From positions 1-64,000 of the forward strand of contig QXZA01000008.1 in assembly GCA_009886625.1 (NCBI GenBank): DNA of 64,000 nt. The letters run 5' to 3'. The first letter of the stretch is position 1. Every line of letters starts with the position of its first letter. Shown here one piece after another: positions 25,412-33,412 of the stretch. The notes beneath the pieces are model-generated. The model did no database searches. It was not told the DNA's origin and saw only the letters and a program-made list of their open reading frames with translations. A program made the position numbers and the translations under genes. This stretch comes from Flavobacteriaceae bacterium (GTDB lineage Bacteria; Bacteroidota; Bacteroidia; Flavobacteriales; Flavobacteriaceae).

Positions 25412-27565
25412 ATGTCGAAAAAGAAAAAAGAACTGTATCGTTTAGAAGCAAAAATAATAACGCTTTTTAAAAACCGAACTAATGCAGTTCTCAATTACAA
25501 ACAAATAGCTTCATCTTTAGATATCGAAGATACAAAAGGGAGAAATAATATTATTCGCATACTAAATACTCTACATAGTAAAGAACGCTTAAAATCATCT
25601 AAAAGAGGACAGTACCAGTATAATTCAGCCTCATTAGAATTAGTTACCACTAGTCTAATTATAATTCCTTCAGGTAAAGGGGTAGTCAAAATTGATGGCT
25701 ATGAAGATGAACTCATAGTTCCTAGAAAATTTTTAAATAAAGCATTACATGGGGATACGGTAGAAATAAGTCTTCACAGGAAAAACAAAAAAGTAGAAGC
25801 CCATGTTGAAACTATAGTAGAACGAACAAAAAAGGAATATGTAGGTGTTTTTGAAAGACATAAAGATTTTGGTTTTGTTCTCTGTAGAAACGGAAGAATG
25901 TACACTGATCTATTTATTCAAAGAGAAGATTTTAAAGATTTTAAAGATGGTGAGAAAGTTGTTGCCCTTTTTAAAGAATGGGAGGATAAAAGAGATTCAC
26001 CATCCGGAACTATAATTAAAAGCTTAGGATTACCAGGAGAAAAAGAAACAGAAATACATGCAATTCTTCATGATTATGGTTTGCCTTATGAATTTCCTGA
26101 AGAAACAGAAGCCGCAGCAGCTAAAATCAACACTACGCTTGATAAAAAAGAGATAAAGAAGAGAAGAGACTTCAGAGATGTATTGACTTTTACAATTGAT
26201 CCTGTAACAGCCAAAGATTTTGATGACGCACTATCTTTTAAAGTTTTACCCAAAGGCTTATTTGAAGTAGGAATCCATATTGCAGATGTTTCTTATTATG
26301 TCATACCTAATACTCTTTTAGATCAAGAAGCATACGATCGTGCAACATCTGTTTATTTAGTAGACAGAGTGGTTCCAATGTTACCAGAAGTTCTTTCTAA
26401 TGGTCTTTGTTCACTCCGACCAAAAGAAGAAAAGTTTACATTTTCAGCGGTATTTGTACTAGATAAAAATGGTACTGTTTATGACGAATGGTACGGTAGA
26501 ACGGTAATTAATTCAGACTATCGCTTTGCTTATGAAGAAGTGCAAAACATTTTAGAAAATGAAGCTGCTCATGTAGATGCAAGCGTCTCTCTAACAGGTA
26601 AACCCTATGATATACCAGAATCCGTTTTTAAAGCTATTAACACACTTGATTCACAGGCAAAAAAGTTGCGAAGCCAAAGAATGAAGGAAGGAGCTATTTC
26701 ATTTGATCGTGTCGAAGTTAATTTTCATTTGGACGATGAAAATAATCCCGAGTCTGTTTATTTCAAAACCTCAAAAGATGCTCATAAGTTAATTGAAGAA
26801 TTTATGCTTCTTGCAAATAAAAAAGTAGCAGGTTTTGTAAATAAAATTCAACCTACACCCCCTTTTGTGTATAGAATTCATGATAATCCAGATGAACAAA
26901 AATTATTTAATTTAAAACAGACAATTGCTCCTTTTGGATATACATTTAATCCTGGAAAGAAAAACGTAAGCAGTGAGATCAATGGATTATTAGTCGCTTG
27001 TAACGGTAAAAGAGAGCAAAATTTAATTGACACCTTGACTTTGCGTTGTATGTCCAAGGCCAAATATTCAACAGAGAATATAGGTCATTATGGTTTAGCT
27101 TTCTCGCATTATACCCATTTTACATCTCCCATTAGACGATACCCAGATGTCATGGTACACCGTCTTTTACAAACCTATCTTGATAAGAAAGCAATGCCTT
27201 CTAAAGACACTATAGAAGAAGCTTGCCAGCACGCCTCTCAAAGAGAGCAACTGGCAACACGAGCCGAAAGAGATTCTATTAAATACATGCAAATGATTTT
27301 TATGGAGGATAAAGTAGGACAGCATTTTGAGGGCGTAATCTCTGGTGTAACCGATAGAGGATTATATGTTGAGTTAGTTGAAAATAAATGTGAAGGAATG
27401 ATTCGGGTAATAGACATTAAAGGAGATCTTTATCATTATGATGATCGTCAACATGCTTTCATTGGAGAACGGACCAAAAAAGTATATCAATTAGGGGATA
27501 CAATTACTATAAAAGTGAAAAAGGTAAATGTTCTTAGGCGTTTTCTAGATTTTGTTCCAGTTTAA
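25412..27565 (+). CDS. rnr: Ribonuclease R (RNB family exoribonuclease)
   Basis: Processive 3'-5' exoribonuclease of 717 residues, active on structured RNA. An N-terminal winged-helix region (about 10-65) is followed by cold-shock-type domains, then the RNB catalytic domain with TIDPVTAKDFDDALS (about 264-278; the acidic metal ligands are here) and the later HFTSPIRRYPDVMVHRLLQ. A C-terminal S1 domain starts near GQHFEGVISGVTDRGLYVEL. Length is typical for Bacteroidota RNase R. A DUF2807 gene follows after 9 bp. Confidence 0.94.
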   Translation: MSKKKKELYRLEAKIITLFKNRTNAVLNYKQIASSLDIEDTKGRNNIIRILNTLHSKERLKSSKRGQYQYNSASLELVTTSLIIIPSGKGVVKIDGYEDELIVPRKFLNKALHGDTVEISLHRKNKKVEAHVETIVERTKKEYVGVFERHKDFGFVLCRNGRMYTDLFIQREDFKDFKDGEKVVALFKEWEDKRDSPSGTIIKSLGLPGEKETEIHAILHDYGLPYEFPEETEAAAAKINTTLDKKEIKKRRDFRDVLTFTIDPVTAKDFDDALSFKVLPKGLFEVGIHIADVSYYVIPNTLLDQEAYDRATSVYLVDRVVPMLPEVLSNGLCSLRPKEEKFTFSAVFVLDKNGTVYDEWYGRTVINSDYRFAYEEVQNILENEAAHVDASVSLTGKPYDIPESVFKAINTLDSQAKKLRSQRMKEGAISFDRVEVNFHLDDENNPESVYFKTSKDAHKLIEEFMLLANKKVAGFVNKIQPTPPFVYRIHDNPDEQKLFNLKQTIAPFGYTFNPGKKNVSSEINGLLVACNGKREQNLIDTLTLRCMSKAKYSTENIGHYGLAFSHYTHFTSPIRRYPDVMVHRLLQTYLDKKAMPSKDTIEEACQHASQREQLATRAERDSIKYMQMIFMEDKVGQHFEGVISGVTDRGLYVELVENKCEGMIRVIDIKGDLYHYDDRQHAFIGERTKKVYQLGDTITIKVKKVNVLRRFLDFVPV

Positions 27566-27574
27566 TATTTTGTT

Positions 27575-28261
27575 ATGATAAAAAATAAGTATTTCTCTTT
27601 TTTATTGTTATTTGGTGTTCTATGTGCTTATTCTCAGGATATTGAAAGAAGAACACTTACTACAGATCCTTTCTATGGTGTTCAAGTATATTCACGTTTA
27701 GACGTTAAATTAATTCAAGCAAATGTTAATAAAGCAGTGATTTATGGAGATCATAAAGATGATGTTGTTTTGTCAATAAAGAATAAAATGATTAAAATAA
27801 AACTTGCAACGAATAGTGTCTTAAACCCGGGTTATACCTATATAGAATTATACCACAGCGAACCTTTGGATCGTATGGTAGCACATCAAGGGGTAAAGTT
27901 AACAAGCGAAACAATTAAGCAAACCAGTTTGACAGTCGAAGCCAAAACAGGATCAGTTATTACTCTTGATGCAAACGTAGATCGTCTAGATGCAGTCACA
28001 AACACAGGAGGAAGAATTCATTTAAAAGGAAAAGCAACGTATTTTAATCTATCATTAAATACTAGCGGAAGCTGTGAAGCAGAAAAATTTATTACGGAGC
28101 AAAGTCAAGTAAAAAGTATAGCCGGTGGCTATGCTTATATAAATGCAACAGAGTTGCTTGATGCTAAAGTACTTTTGGGTGGAGTTTTACGTGTTTACGG
28201 AAAGCCTAAGAAGCAAATAACACAAACGAATTTGCTGGGTAAAATAATAATTGAAGAATAA
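27575..28261 (+). CDS. DUF2807 (putative auto-transporter adhesin head GIN domain) protein
   Basis: Exported protein of 228 residues with a signal peptide (MIKNKYFSFLLLFGVLCAYSQ). The rest is a beta-helix-like domain of the DUF2807 type: FYGVQVYSRLDVKLIQA, then VEAKTGSVITLDANVDRLDAV and LNTSGSCEAEKF, with alternating short strands. Function unknown; the family is common at Bacteroidota cell envelopes. It is co-directional with rnr and only 9 bp downstream of it. Confidence 0.82.
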   Translation: MIKNKYFSFLLLFGVLCAYSQDIERRTLTTDPFYGVQVYSRLDVKLIQANVNKAVIYGDHKDDVVLSIKNKMIKIKLATNSVLNPGYTYIELYHSEPLDRMVAHQGVKLTSETIKQTSLTVEAKTGSVITLDANVDRLDAVTNTGGRIHLKGKATYFNLSLNTSGSCEAEKFITEQSQVKSIAGGYAYINATELLDAKVLLGGVLRVYGKPKKQITQTNLLGKIIIEE

Positions 28262-28266
28262 AAAAG

Positions 28267-28337
28267 AGGCATCGAGCGGATTCGAACCGCTGTTCAAGCT
28301 TTTGCAGAGCTCTGCCTAGCCACTCGGCCACGATGCC
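28267..28337 (-). tRNA. tRNA-Cys (GCA)
   Basis: On the minus strand the acceptor arms GGCATCG and CGATGCC pair perfectly. The anticodon arm is GAGCT-CTGCAAA-AGCTT with anticodon GCA. The T-arm contains GGTTCGAATCC, and the discriminator base is T, as expected for tRNA-Cys. No 3' CCA is encoded, in contrast to the CAU tRNA at 543-619. Confidence 0.95.
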
Positions 28338-28358
28338 ATGCGCCAAAAGTACTAATAT

Positions 28359-28733
28359 TTAATCAAATTTTAATGCTGTTCTTAAGAGTTCTCTCTTTAC
28401 AGCAACTTCCTCTACATTTCCCCCTATTGGTGGGTTCCTTTTTGATACTTTAACTTTCGCTTTTTGAACACTAGGGTGTTCTTCTATAATTCTATTAAGT
28501 ATGCGGTCTGCTACATGCTCAAGTAGTTTTGCTCGTTGTTGCATTTCCTCTTTTACAATAGCATGTAGAGCAACATAATCAACCGTGTCTTTTAATTGAT
28601 CGCTTTTAGACGATTTATCAAGGTTTGTTTTAACAACTACATTCACAATATAGTCACTTCCTATTTTCTTTTCTTCATCCATGCATCCATGGAAGGCATA
28701 TAACCGGATATTTTTCAAATAAATTTTTCCCAT
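28359..28733 (-). CDS. folB: Dihydroneopterin aldolase
   Basis: Folate-pathway enzyme that converts dihydroneopterin to 6-hydroxymethyl-dihydropterin and glycolaldehyde. The 124-residue protein begins IYLKNIRLYAFHGCMDEEKKIGSDY, the FolB pterin-binding pattern with the conserved Glu, has DTVDYVALHAIVKEEM and ends with KVKVSKRNPPIGGNVEEVAV. Length normal. Its promoter core is back-to-back with that of glnS. Confidence 0.92.
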   Translation of the reverse strand: MGKIYLKNIRLYAFHGCMDEEKKIGSDYIVNVVVKTNLDKSSKSDQLKDTVDYVALHAIVKEEMQQRAKLLEHVADRILNRIIEEHPSVQKAKVKVSKRNPPIGGNVEEVAVKRELLRTALKFD

Positions 28734-28742
28734 AACTCAATG

Positions 28743-28750
28743 CAAATATA
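28743..28750 (-). promoter_or_regulatory. TAnnTTTG promoter core of folB
   Basis: The minus strand reads TATATTTG, ending 9 bp before the folB start; a very short leader is implied. A TTTG about 21 bp upstream could be the -33 element. Confidence 0.55.
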
Positions 28751-28789
28751 AAGACAGTTTTCTTGATACCTTACAAAGCATCCATTCAT

Positions 28790-28797
28790 TATCTTTG
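28790..28797 (+). promoter_or_regulatory. TAnnTTTG promoter core of glnS
   Basis: TATCTTTG lies 17 bp before the glnS ATG at 28815, divergent from the folB promoter core 40 bp away. Confidence 0.6.
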
Positions 28798-28814
28798 CAC
28801 AAACAACAAAAGGA

Positions 28815-30485
28815 ATGGAACGTCCCTTACATTTTATAGAACACATTATTGAAGAAGATTTTGCTTCAGGATTTTCAAAGCAAAACCTTCGTTTTCGTTT
28901 TCCACCAGAACCAAACGGTTATTTACATATAGGTCATGTAAAAGCAATCTGCTTAAATTTTAATTTAGGAGAATGTTATAATGCACCAGTAAATCTACGT
29001 TTTGACGATACCAATCCTGCAAAAGAAGAACAACAGTTCGTTGACGCCATAAAAGAAAATATCAGTTGGTTAGGATATCAATGGGATTCTGAATGCTATG
29101 CTTCAGACTATTTTGACCAATTATACGATTGGGCACAAGAACTAATTTCTCGGGGGTTAGCTTATGTAGATTCTCAAGACTCTGAAACCATCGCTTCACA
29201 AAAAGGTACACCAACTTCCCCAGGGATTAATAGTCCTTTTAGAGATCGACCCATTGAAGAAAACCAACAATTGTTTGCTGAAATGAAAGCAGGAAAACAC
29301 AAGGAAGGTACTCATGTTCTTCGAGCTAAAATAGATATGAGTGCGCCTAATATGTTGCTTCGTGATCCTGTAATGTATAGAATCCTTTTCAAAATACATC
29401 ATAGAACAGGAGACAGCTGGTGTATCTATCCTTTATATGATTGGACTCATGGACAATCAGATTATATAGAGCAAGTTTCACACTCCCTTTGCTCCCTTGA
29501 ATTTAAGCCCCATAGAGATCTTTATAACTGGTTTTTAGAGGCTTTAAGTCCGCTGGACAAGATTGCTCCGAAGCAAAGAGAATTTGCGCGCATGAACCTT
29601 TCCTATACTGTAACGAGTAAACGTAAGCTGATGGAACTAATTCAAGAAGGAGTAGTAAAGGATTGGGACGATCCCAGATTGCCAACAATCGCAGGACTAA
29701 GACGTAGAGGCTATACCCCCGCTTCTTTAAGAAATTTTGTAGATGCTGCTGGTGTTGCTAAAAGAGACAATGTAATTGATATGTCGCTTTTAGAATATTC
29801 AATAAGGGAAGACCTCAATATTAAAGCACCAAGGGTAATGGCGGTTTTAAATCCAGTTAAACTCACTATTTCAAATTATCCAGAAGGGAAAGAAGAGCTT
29901 TTAGAGGGAGAAATTAACCCCGAACAACCAGAATTAGGGTCTCGAACAATCCCTTTTTCTAAACACCTCCTCATAGAACGTGAAGACTTTAAGGAAGAAG
30001 CCAATCGTAAATTCTTTAGATTAACGATTGACAAAGAAGTACGCCTTAAAAATGGATATATAATAAAGGGAGAGTCCGTTATTAAAGATGCTTCGGGAAA
30101 TATAACCGAAATAATATGTACTTATGATCCAGAAAGCAAAAGTGGTAGTGGAACAGAAGCCAGTATGAGGAAAGTAAAAGGGACGCTTCATTGGGTCTCT
30201 GAACCCCACGCACTTGCTGCAGAAGTTAGACTTTACGATCGACTATTTCAAGTATCAGCACCAGATCAAGACAAAGAAGTGGATTTCAAATCTCACGTCA
30301 ATCCAAGTTCATTGAGTATTATCAAAGCTTATGTAGAGCCAAGTTTAAAAACAGCTAAAGCATTTGAAAATTTTCAATTCCAACGATTAGGATACTTTGT
30401 TGTTGATGCAGATTCAGATCTCAACAAATTAGTGTTTAATAAAACCGTTGGTTTAAGAGATACTTGGGCAAAGCAAAACAATTAG
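28815..30485 (+). CDS. glnS: Glutaminyl-tRNA synthetase
   Basis: Class I synthetase that charges tRNA-Gln directly. The 556-residue protein has RFPPEPNGYLHIGHVKAIC (HIGH near residue 38), the GlnRS-specific RFDDTNPAKE, and the KMSKS-equivalent VTSKRKL (about 266) followed by WDDPRLPTIAGLRRRGYTP. The C-terminal two beta-barrel anticodon-binding region is complete. Together with gltX nearby, this shows direct charging of Gln, although GatCAB is not in view. Confidence 0.95.
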   Translation: MERPLHFIEHIIEEDFASGFSKQNLRFRFPPEPNGYLHIGHVKAICLNFNLGECYNAPVNLRFDDTNPAKEEQQFVDAIKENISWLGYQWDSECYASDYFDQLYDWAQELISRGLAYVDSQDSETIASQKGTPTSPGINSPFRDRPIEENQQLFAEMKAGKHKEGTHVLRAKIDMSAPNMLLRDPVMYRILFKIHHRTGDSWCIYPLYDWTHGQSDYIEQVSHSLCSLEFKPHRDLYNWFLEALSPLDKIAPKQREFARMNLSYTVTSKRKLMELIQEGVVKDWDDPRLPTIAGLRRRGYTPASLRNFVDAAGVAKRDNVIDMSLLEYSIREDLNIKAPRVMAVLNPVKLTISNYPEGKEELLEGEINPEQPELGSRTIPFSKHLLIEREDFKEEANRKFFRLTIDKEVRLKNGYIIKGESVIKDASGNITEIICTYDPESKSGSGTEASMRKVKGTLHWVSEPHALAAEVRLYDRLFQVSAPDQDKEVDFKSHVNPSSLSIIKAYVEPSLKTAKAFENFQFQRLGYFVVDADSDLNKLVFNKTVGLRDTWAKQNN

Positions 30486-30486
30486 T

Positions 30487-31419
30487 TTACTCTTTCTGTT
30501 TCTTTTGTTCTAATTGTTGTTTTTTCATAGCTTCTCCAATTTGATTACTGGCAGTAAAGGAGGCAACCATATTATTAAGCATTTCACTTCCTGCTTGAGG
30601 AGAGTTTGGTAGTAAAATAAGATTGGTATTCGTTTCGCCACCGATGGATTGTAGAGTGTCGTAATGTTGGGTTACTACAATCAAAGCAGACGCTTCTTGA
30701 GAGTTGATACCCACTTTATTTAATACATCCACAGATTCTTCCAATCCCCTTGCAATTTCACGTCTTTGATCGGCAATTCCCTGACCTTGTAATCGCTTAC
30801 TTTCAGCTTCGGCTTTTGCTTTCTCTACAATTAAAATTCGTTCAGCATCACCGTCGTATTGCGCAGCAACTTTTTTTCGTTCAGCAGCATTAATTCGATT
30901 CATAGCCGCTTTTACTTCAGCATCAGGATCGATATCTGTAACTAACGCTTTTATGATATCATAACCATAATTGATCATGGCATCATTTAATTCCCCCTTA
31001 ACTGCATTGGCAATTTCATTTTTCTTTTCAAAGACATCATCTAATTTCATTTTTGGAACTACAGCACGTACCACATCAAAAACATAAGAGGTGATTTGGT
31101 CCTGTGGATAGTCAAGTTTGTAGAATGCATCATATACTTTTTCTTGTACAACCTTGTATTGTACTGAAACTTTTAGTTTTACAAACACATCGTCTTTTGT
31201 TTTGGTTTCTACGATAACATCTAGTTGGAGAATACGAAGACTAATACGTCCTGAAATTCTATCGATTAAGGGTATTTTAAAATGTAATCCAGATTGACGA
31301 ATTGATAAAAAACGTCCAAAACGTTCTACTATAGCTGCTGTTTGTTGTTTCACAACAAAAAGACCAGAAAATAAAAAGAGTAATAATACTGCTATTATAA
31401 TTATAGTTGTTGTTCCCAT
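30487..31419 (-). CDS. SPFH/Band 7 (stomatin-like) membrane protein
   Basis: 310-residue stomatin/paraslipin-type protein. One N-terminal membrane segment (about 5-25) is followed by a Band 7 domain (VKQQTAAIVERFGRFLSIRQSG ..., shown here by its core QTAAIVERFGRF and GLHFKIPLIDRI) and a long Ala/Glu/Lys-rich coiled coil (about 175-225, AAERKKVAAQYDGDAER). These proteins oligomerise at membranes and act on protease or lipid organisation. It shares direction with gltX, one base downstream of it, and its end abuts glnS end-to-end. Confidence 0.88.
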   Translation of the reverse strand: MGTTTIIIIAVLLLFLFSGLFVVKQQTAAIVERFGRFLSIRQSGLHFKIPLIDRISGRISLRILQLDVIVETKTKDDVFVKLKVSVQYKVVQEKVYDAFYKLDYPQDQITSYVFDVVRAVVPKMKLDDVFEKKNEIANAVKGELNDAMINYGYDIIKALVTDIDPDAEVKAAMNRINAAERKKVAAQYDGDAERILIVEKAKAEAESKRLQGQGIADQRREIARGLEESVDVLNKVGINSQEASALIVVTQHYDTLQSIGGETNTNLILLPNSPQAGSEMLNNMVASFTASNQIGEAMKKQQLEQKKQKE

Positions 31420-31420
31420 A

Positions 31421-32902
31421 TTATGTAAGTTTTAGGTTAATGTGTTGAATCAAGTTTTCGATTCGTATTAAAGATACTTCTTTCCCAAGAACATTACAAA
31501 TTTCGAACAAATCTGGACCTCTGAGTTGCCCCACTAGAGCTATTCGAAAACTCTGCATTAAGGCTCCCATTGGTATTGATTCTTCTTTTGCCCAGTTCAT
31601 GAGGCTCTCTTTCAAATTAGGCGTTTCTTTTTCAATAGTTTTTTTGATTTTATTTAATATAACTATTGGGTTCTTATCTTTCAGCTTATTCAGTACTTTC
31701 TCATCATAAGGATAGGTTTTCTCAATAAAGGCAATTTCTTCTTCTAAATCCTTTAGGGTATACATACGTGCTTTAACCAAATTGACTAGAGGTTTGTGCT
31801 TTTCTATAGGATAATCTTCCATAAGTTTTGCTATTTGACTTTGTGTGGTTAATTCCTCAGTGTTCATTTCGATAATCTTATGGTGATTCACCCATCTTGC
31901 TTTTTCATAATCAAATCTAGCTCCACCCTTTTGAATTCCAGTAACAGAAAACTTTGTTTCCAAATCTTTTAGAGAGAAGAATTCATTTTCTGTTCCATCA
32001 TTCCAACCCAACAAGGCCAGGTAGTTGATCATCCCTTCTGCTAAAAAGCCTTTTTCCCTAAATCCTGGAGTATCTTCACCCCAATTTAACGGGAATACAG
32101 GAAACCCTCCTTTATCACCATCTCGTTTAGATAATTTTCCTTTCCCAGTGGGTTTTAAAATCAAGGGCAAGTGCATAAATTTTGGTGTGTCCCACCCAAA
32201 GGCATCATAAATAAGTTTGTGTAATGGTAATGATGGGAGCCATTCCTCACCTCTAATAACGCAACTAATCTCCATCAGGTGGTCGTCCACTACATTCGCA
32301 AAATGATAAGTGGGCATGCCATCGCTTTTCATCAATATTTTATCATCTAGTTCATTTGTATTGACTTGTACTATCCCACGAATCTCATCATAGATATTTA
32401 CCGTTTCTCCAGCTTCCACTTTCAGACGAACAACATACTCTTCTTTCAATGCCAATTCCACTTCGTCTTTTCCAATGGTTAAGCTGTTCTTAAAGAACAT
32501 TCTGTTTTTAGCACCATATTTAAACGACTCCCCATTCTTCTCAGCTGTTTCTCTTGCATCGGATAGCGCATCATTTGAGTCAAAGGCATAGTATGCGCCT
32601 CCTTTCTCAATAAGGAGTTTTATGTATTCATCATAAATTTCTTTACGTTCACTTTGACGATAGGGTCCATATTCTCCTCCATTTTTAGGCCCTTCGTCAG
32701 GATGCATTCCACACCATTCCAAAGCTTCTTGTATATAGTCTTCACTTCCATCTACATAGCGGTTTTGATCAGTATCTTCCACTCTAAGTATGAAGCTACC
32801 TCTCTCTTTTCGTGCATACAGATAGTTAAATAATGCAGTTCTTACCCCCCCAATATGGAGTGGTCCTGTGGGGCTCGGAGCGAAACGAACGCGTGTTCTC
32901 AT
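31421..32902 (-). CDS. gltX: Glutamyl-tRNA synthetase
   Basis: Class I synthetase charging tRNA-Glu; the product also feeds tetrapyrrole synthesis. The 493-residue protein begins TRVRFAPSPTGPLHIGGVRT (HIGH motif as HIGG, usual in this family) and has the KMSKS motif as GKLSKRDGDKGGFPVF (about 258). Anticodon-binding helical domains follow. It is divergent from ybeY, with facing promoter cores. Confidence 0.95.
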   Translation of the reverse strand: MRTRVRFAPSPTGPLHIGGVRTALFNYLYARKERGSFILRVEDTDQNRYVDGSEDYIQEALEWCGMHPDEGPKNGGEYGPYRQSERKEIYDEYIKLLIEKGGAYYAFDSNDALSDARETAEKNGESFKYGAKNRMFFKNSLTIGKDEVELALKEEYVVRLKVEAGETVNIYDEIRGIVQVNTNELDDKILMKSDGMPTYHFANVVDDHLMEISCVIRGEEWLPSLPLHKLIYDAFGWDTPKFMHLPLILKPTGKGKLSKRDGDKGGFPVFPLNWGEDTPGFREKGFLAEGMINYLALLGWNDGTENEFFSLKDLETKFSVTGIQKGGARFDYEKARWVNHHKIIEMNTEELTTQSQIAKLMEDYPIEKHKPLVNLVKARMYTLKDLEEEIAFIEKTYPYDEKVLNKLKDKNPIVILNKIKKTIEKETPNLKESLMNWAKEESIPMGALMQSFRIALVGQLRGPDLFEICNVLGKEVSLIRIENLIQHINLKLT

Positions 32903-32913
32903 TCTTTTTTTTG

Positions 32914-32921
32914 CAAAGATA
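32914..32921 (-). promoter_or_regulatory. TAnnTTTG promoter core of gltX
   Basis: Minus strand TATCTTTG lies 11 bp before the gltX start. Confidence 0.6.
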
Positions 32922-32964
32922 ATCGCTATTCTTTGATCTGCACCACTGACCCGTTCAAAACCTG

Positions 32965-32972
32965 TATATTTG
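32965..32972 (+). promoter_or_regulatory. TAnnTTTG promoter core of ybeY
   Basis: TATATTTG lies 14 bp before the proposed ATT start at 32987. It is important because it excludes the longer in-frame start that would lie antisense to gltX. Confidence 0.55.
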
Positions 32973-32986
32973 CAAAAAACTTAAAG

Positions 32987-33412
32987 ATTATACAGTTTAA
33001 TAACATACCGCCCTTTTTAGATCTCTCTTTAGTTATTAGTGTCATTGAGGAATACATTTCTTCCTTTGACTTTAAGGTTGATCAGTTAGTTTATAATTTT
33101 GTTTCCCAAGAGGAGTTGTATGAAATGAATAAAAAGTTTTTGAATCATTCCACACATACGGATATTATTACTTTTAATTACACCCATGATCAGTCGCTCA
33201 GAGCTGAATTTTTTATTTCTCAATGGGCTATACAGCGTTCTGCAGAGGAAGAATCTCAAAGCGTTGAGAATGAATGCCTTAGGGCCCTTGTTCATGGCGT
33301 TCTGCATTGTATTGGTTATAATGATTCAAGTTCAGAAGAAAAAAGGATAATGCGAAATTTTGAAGATCGTTTTATAGAGTTGTTCCACGTGAAACATAAA
33401 GCACATGTTTGA
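32987..33412 (+). CDS. ybeY: Endoribonuclease YbeY (rRNA maturation)
   Basis: Single-strand endoribonuclease needed for 16S rRNA 3' maturation. The zinc-site signature HGVLHCIGYNDSSSEE is present; a D rather than the third His after GY is usual in Bacteroidota relatives. There is no suitable ATG. The in-frame ATG upstream (32855) would lie inside gltX before the promoter, and the first downstream ATG (about 33121) deletes the N-terminal fold. I propose ATT at 32987, giving (M)IQFNNIPPFL, which resembles the usual MIQF-type start. The 3' end contains an exact parS site and overlaps mnmG by 8 bp. Confidence 0.85.
   Translation: MIQFNNIPPFLDLSLVISVIEEYISSFDFKVDQLVYNFVSQEELYEMNKKFLNHSTHTDIITFNYTHDQSLRAEFFISQWAIQRSAEEESQSVENECLRALVHGVLHCIGYNDSSSEEKRIMRNFEDRFIELFHVKHKAHV
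33381..33396 (+). other. parS centromere site 1 (ParB-binding)
   Basis: TGTTCCACGTGAAACA is identical to a canonical chromosomal parS 16-mer as known from Bacillus subtilis. It lies in the 3' part of ybeY, in which it encodes L-F-H-V-K-H. ParB loading at parS organises origin segregation. A second, inverted copy lies 1.9 kb downstream. Confidence 0.85.

Noticed and set aside
33290-33370. YbeY lacking the third zinc-site His
   Set aside because: GY-x-D instead of GYDH is usual in Bacteroidota YbeY, as far as I know, so it is not evidence of inactivation.
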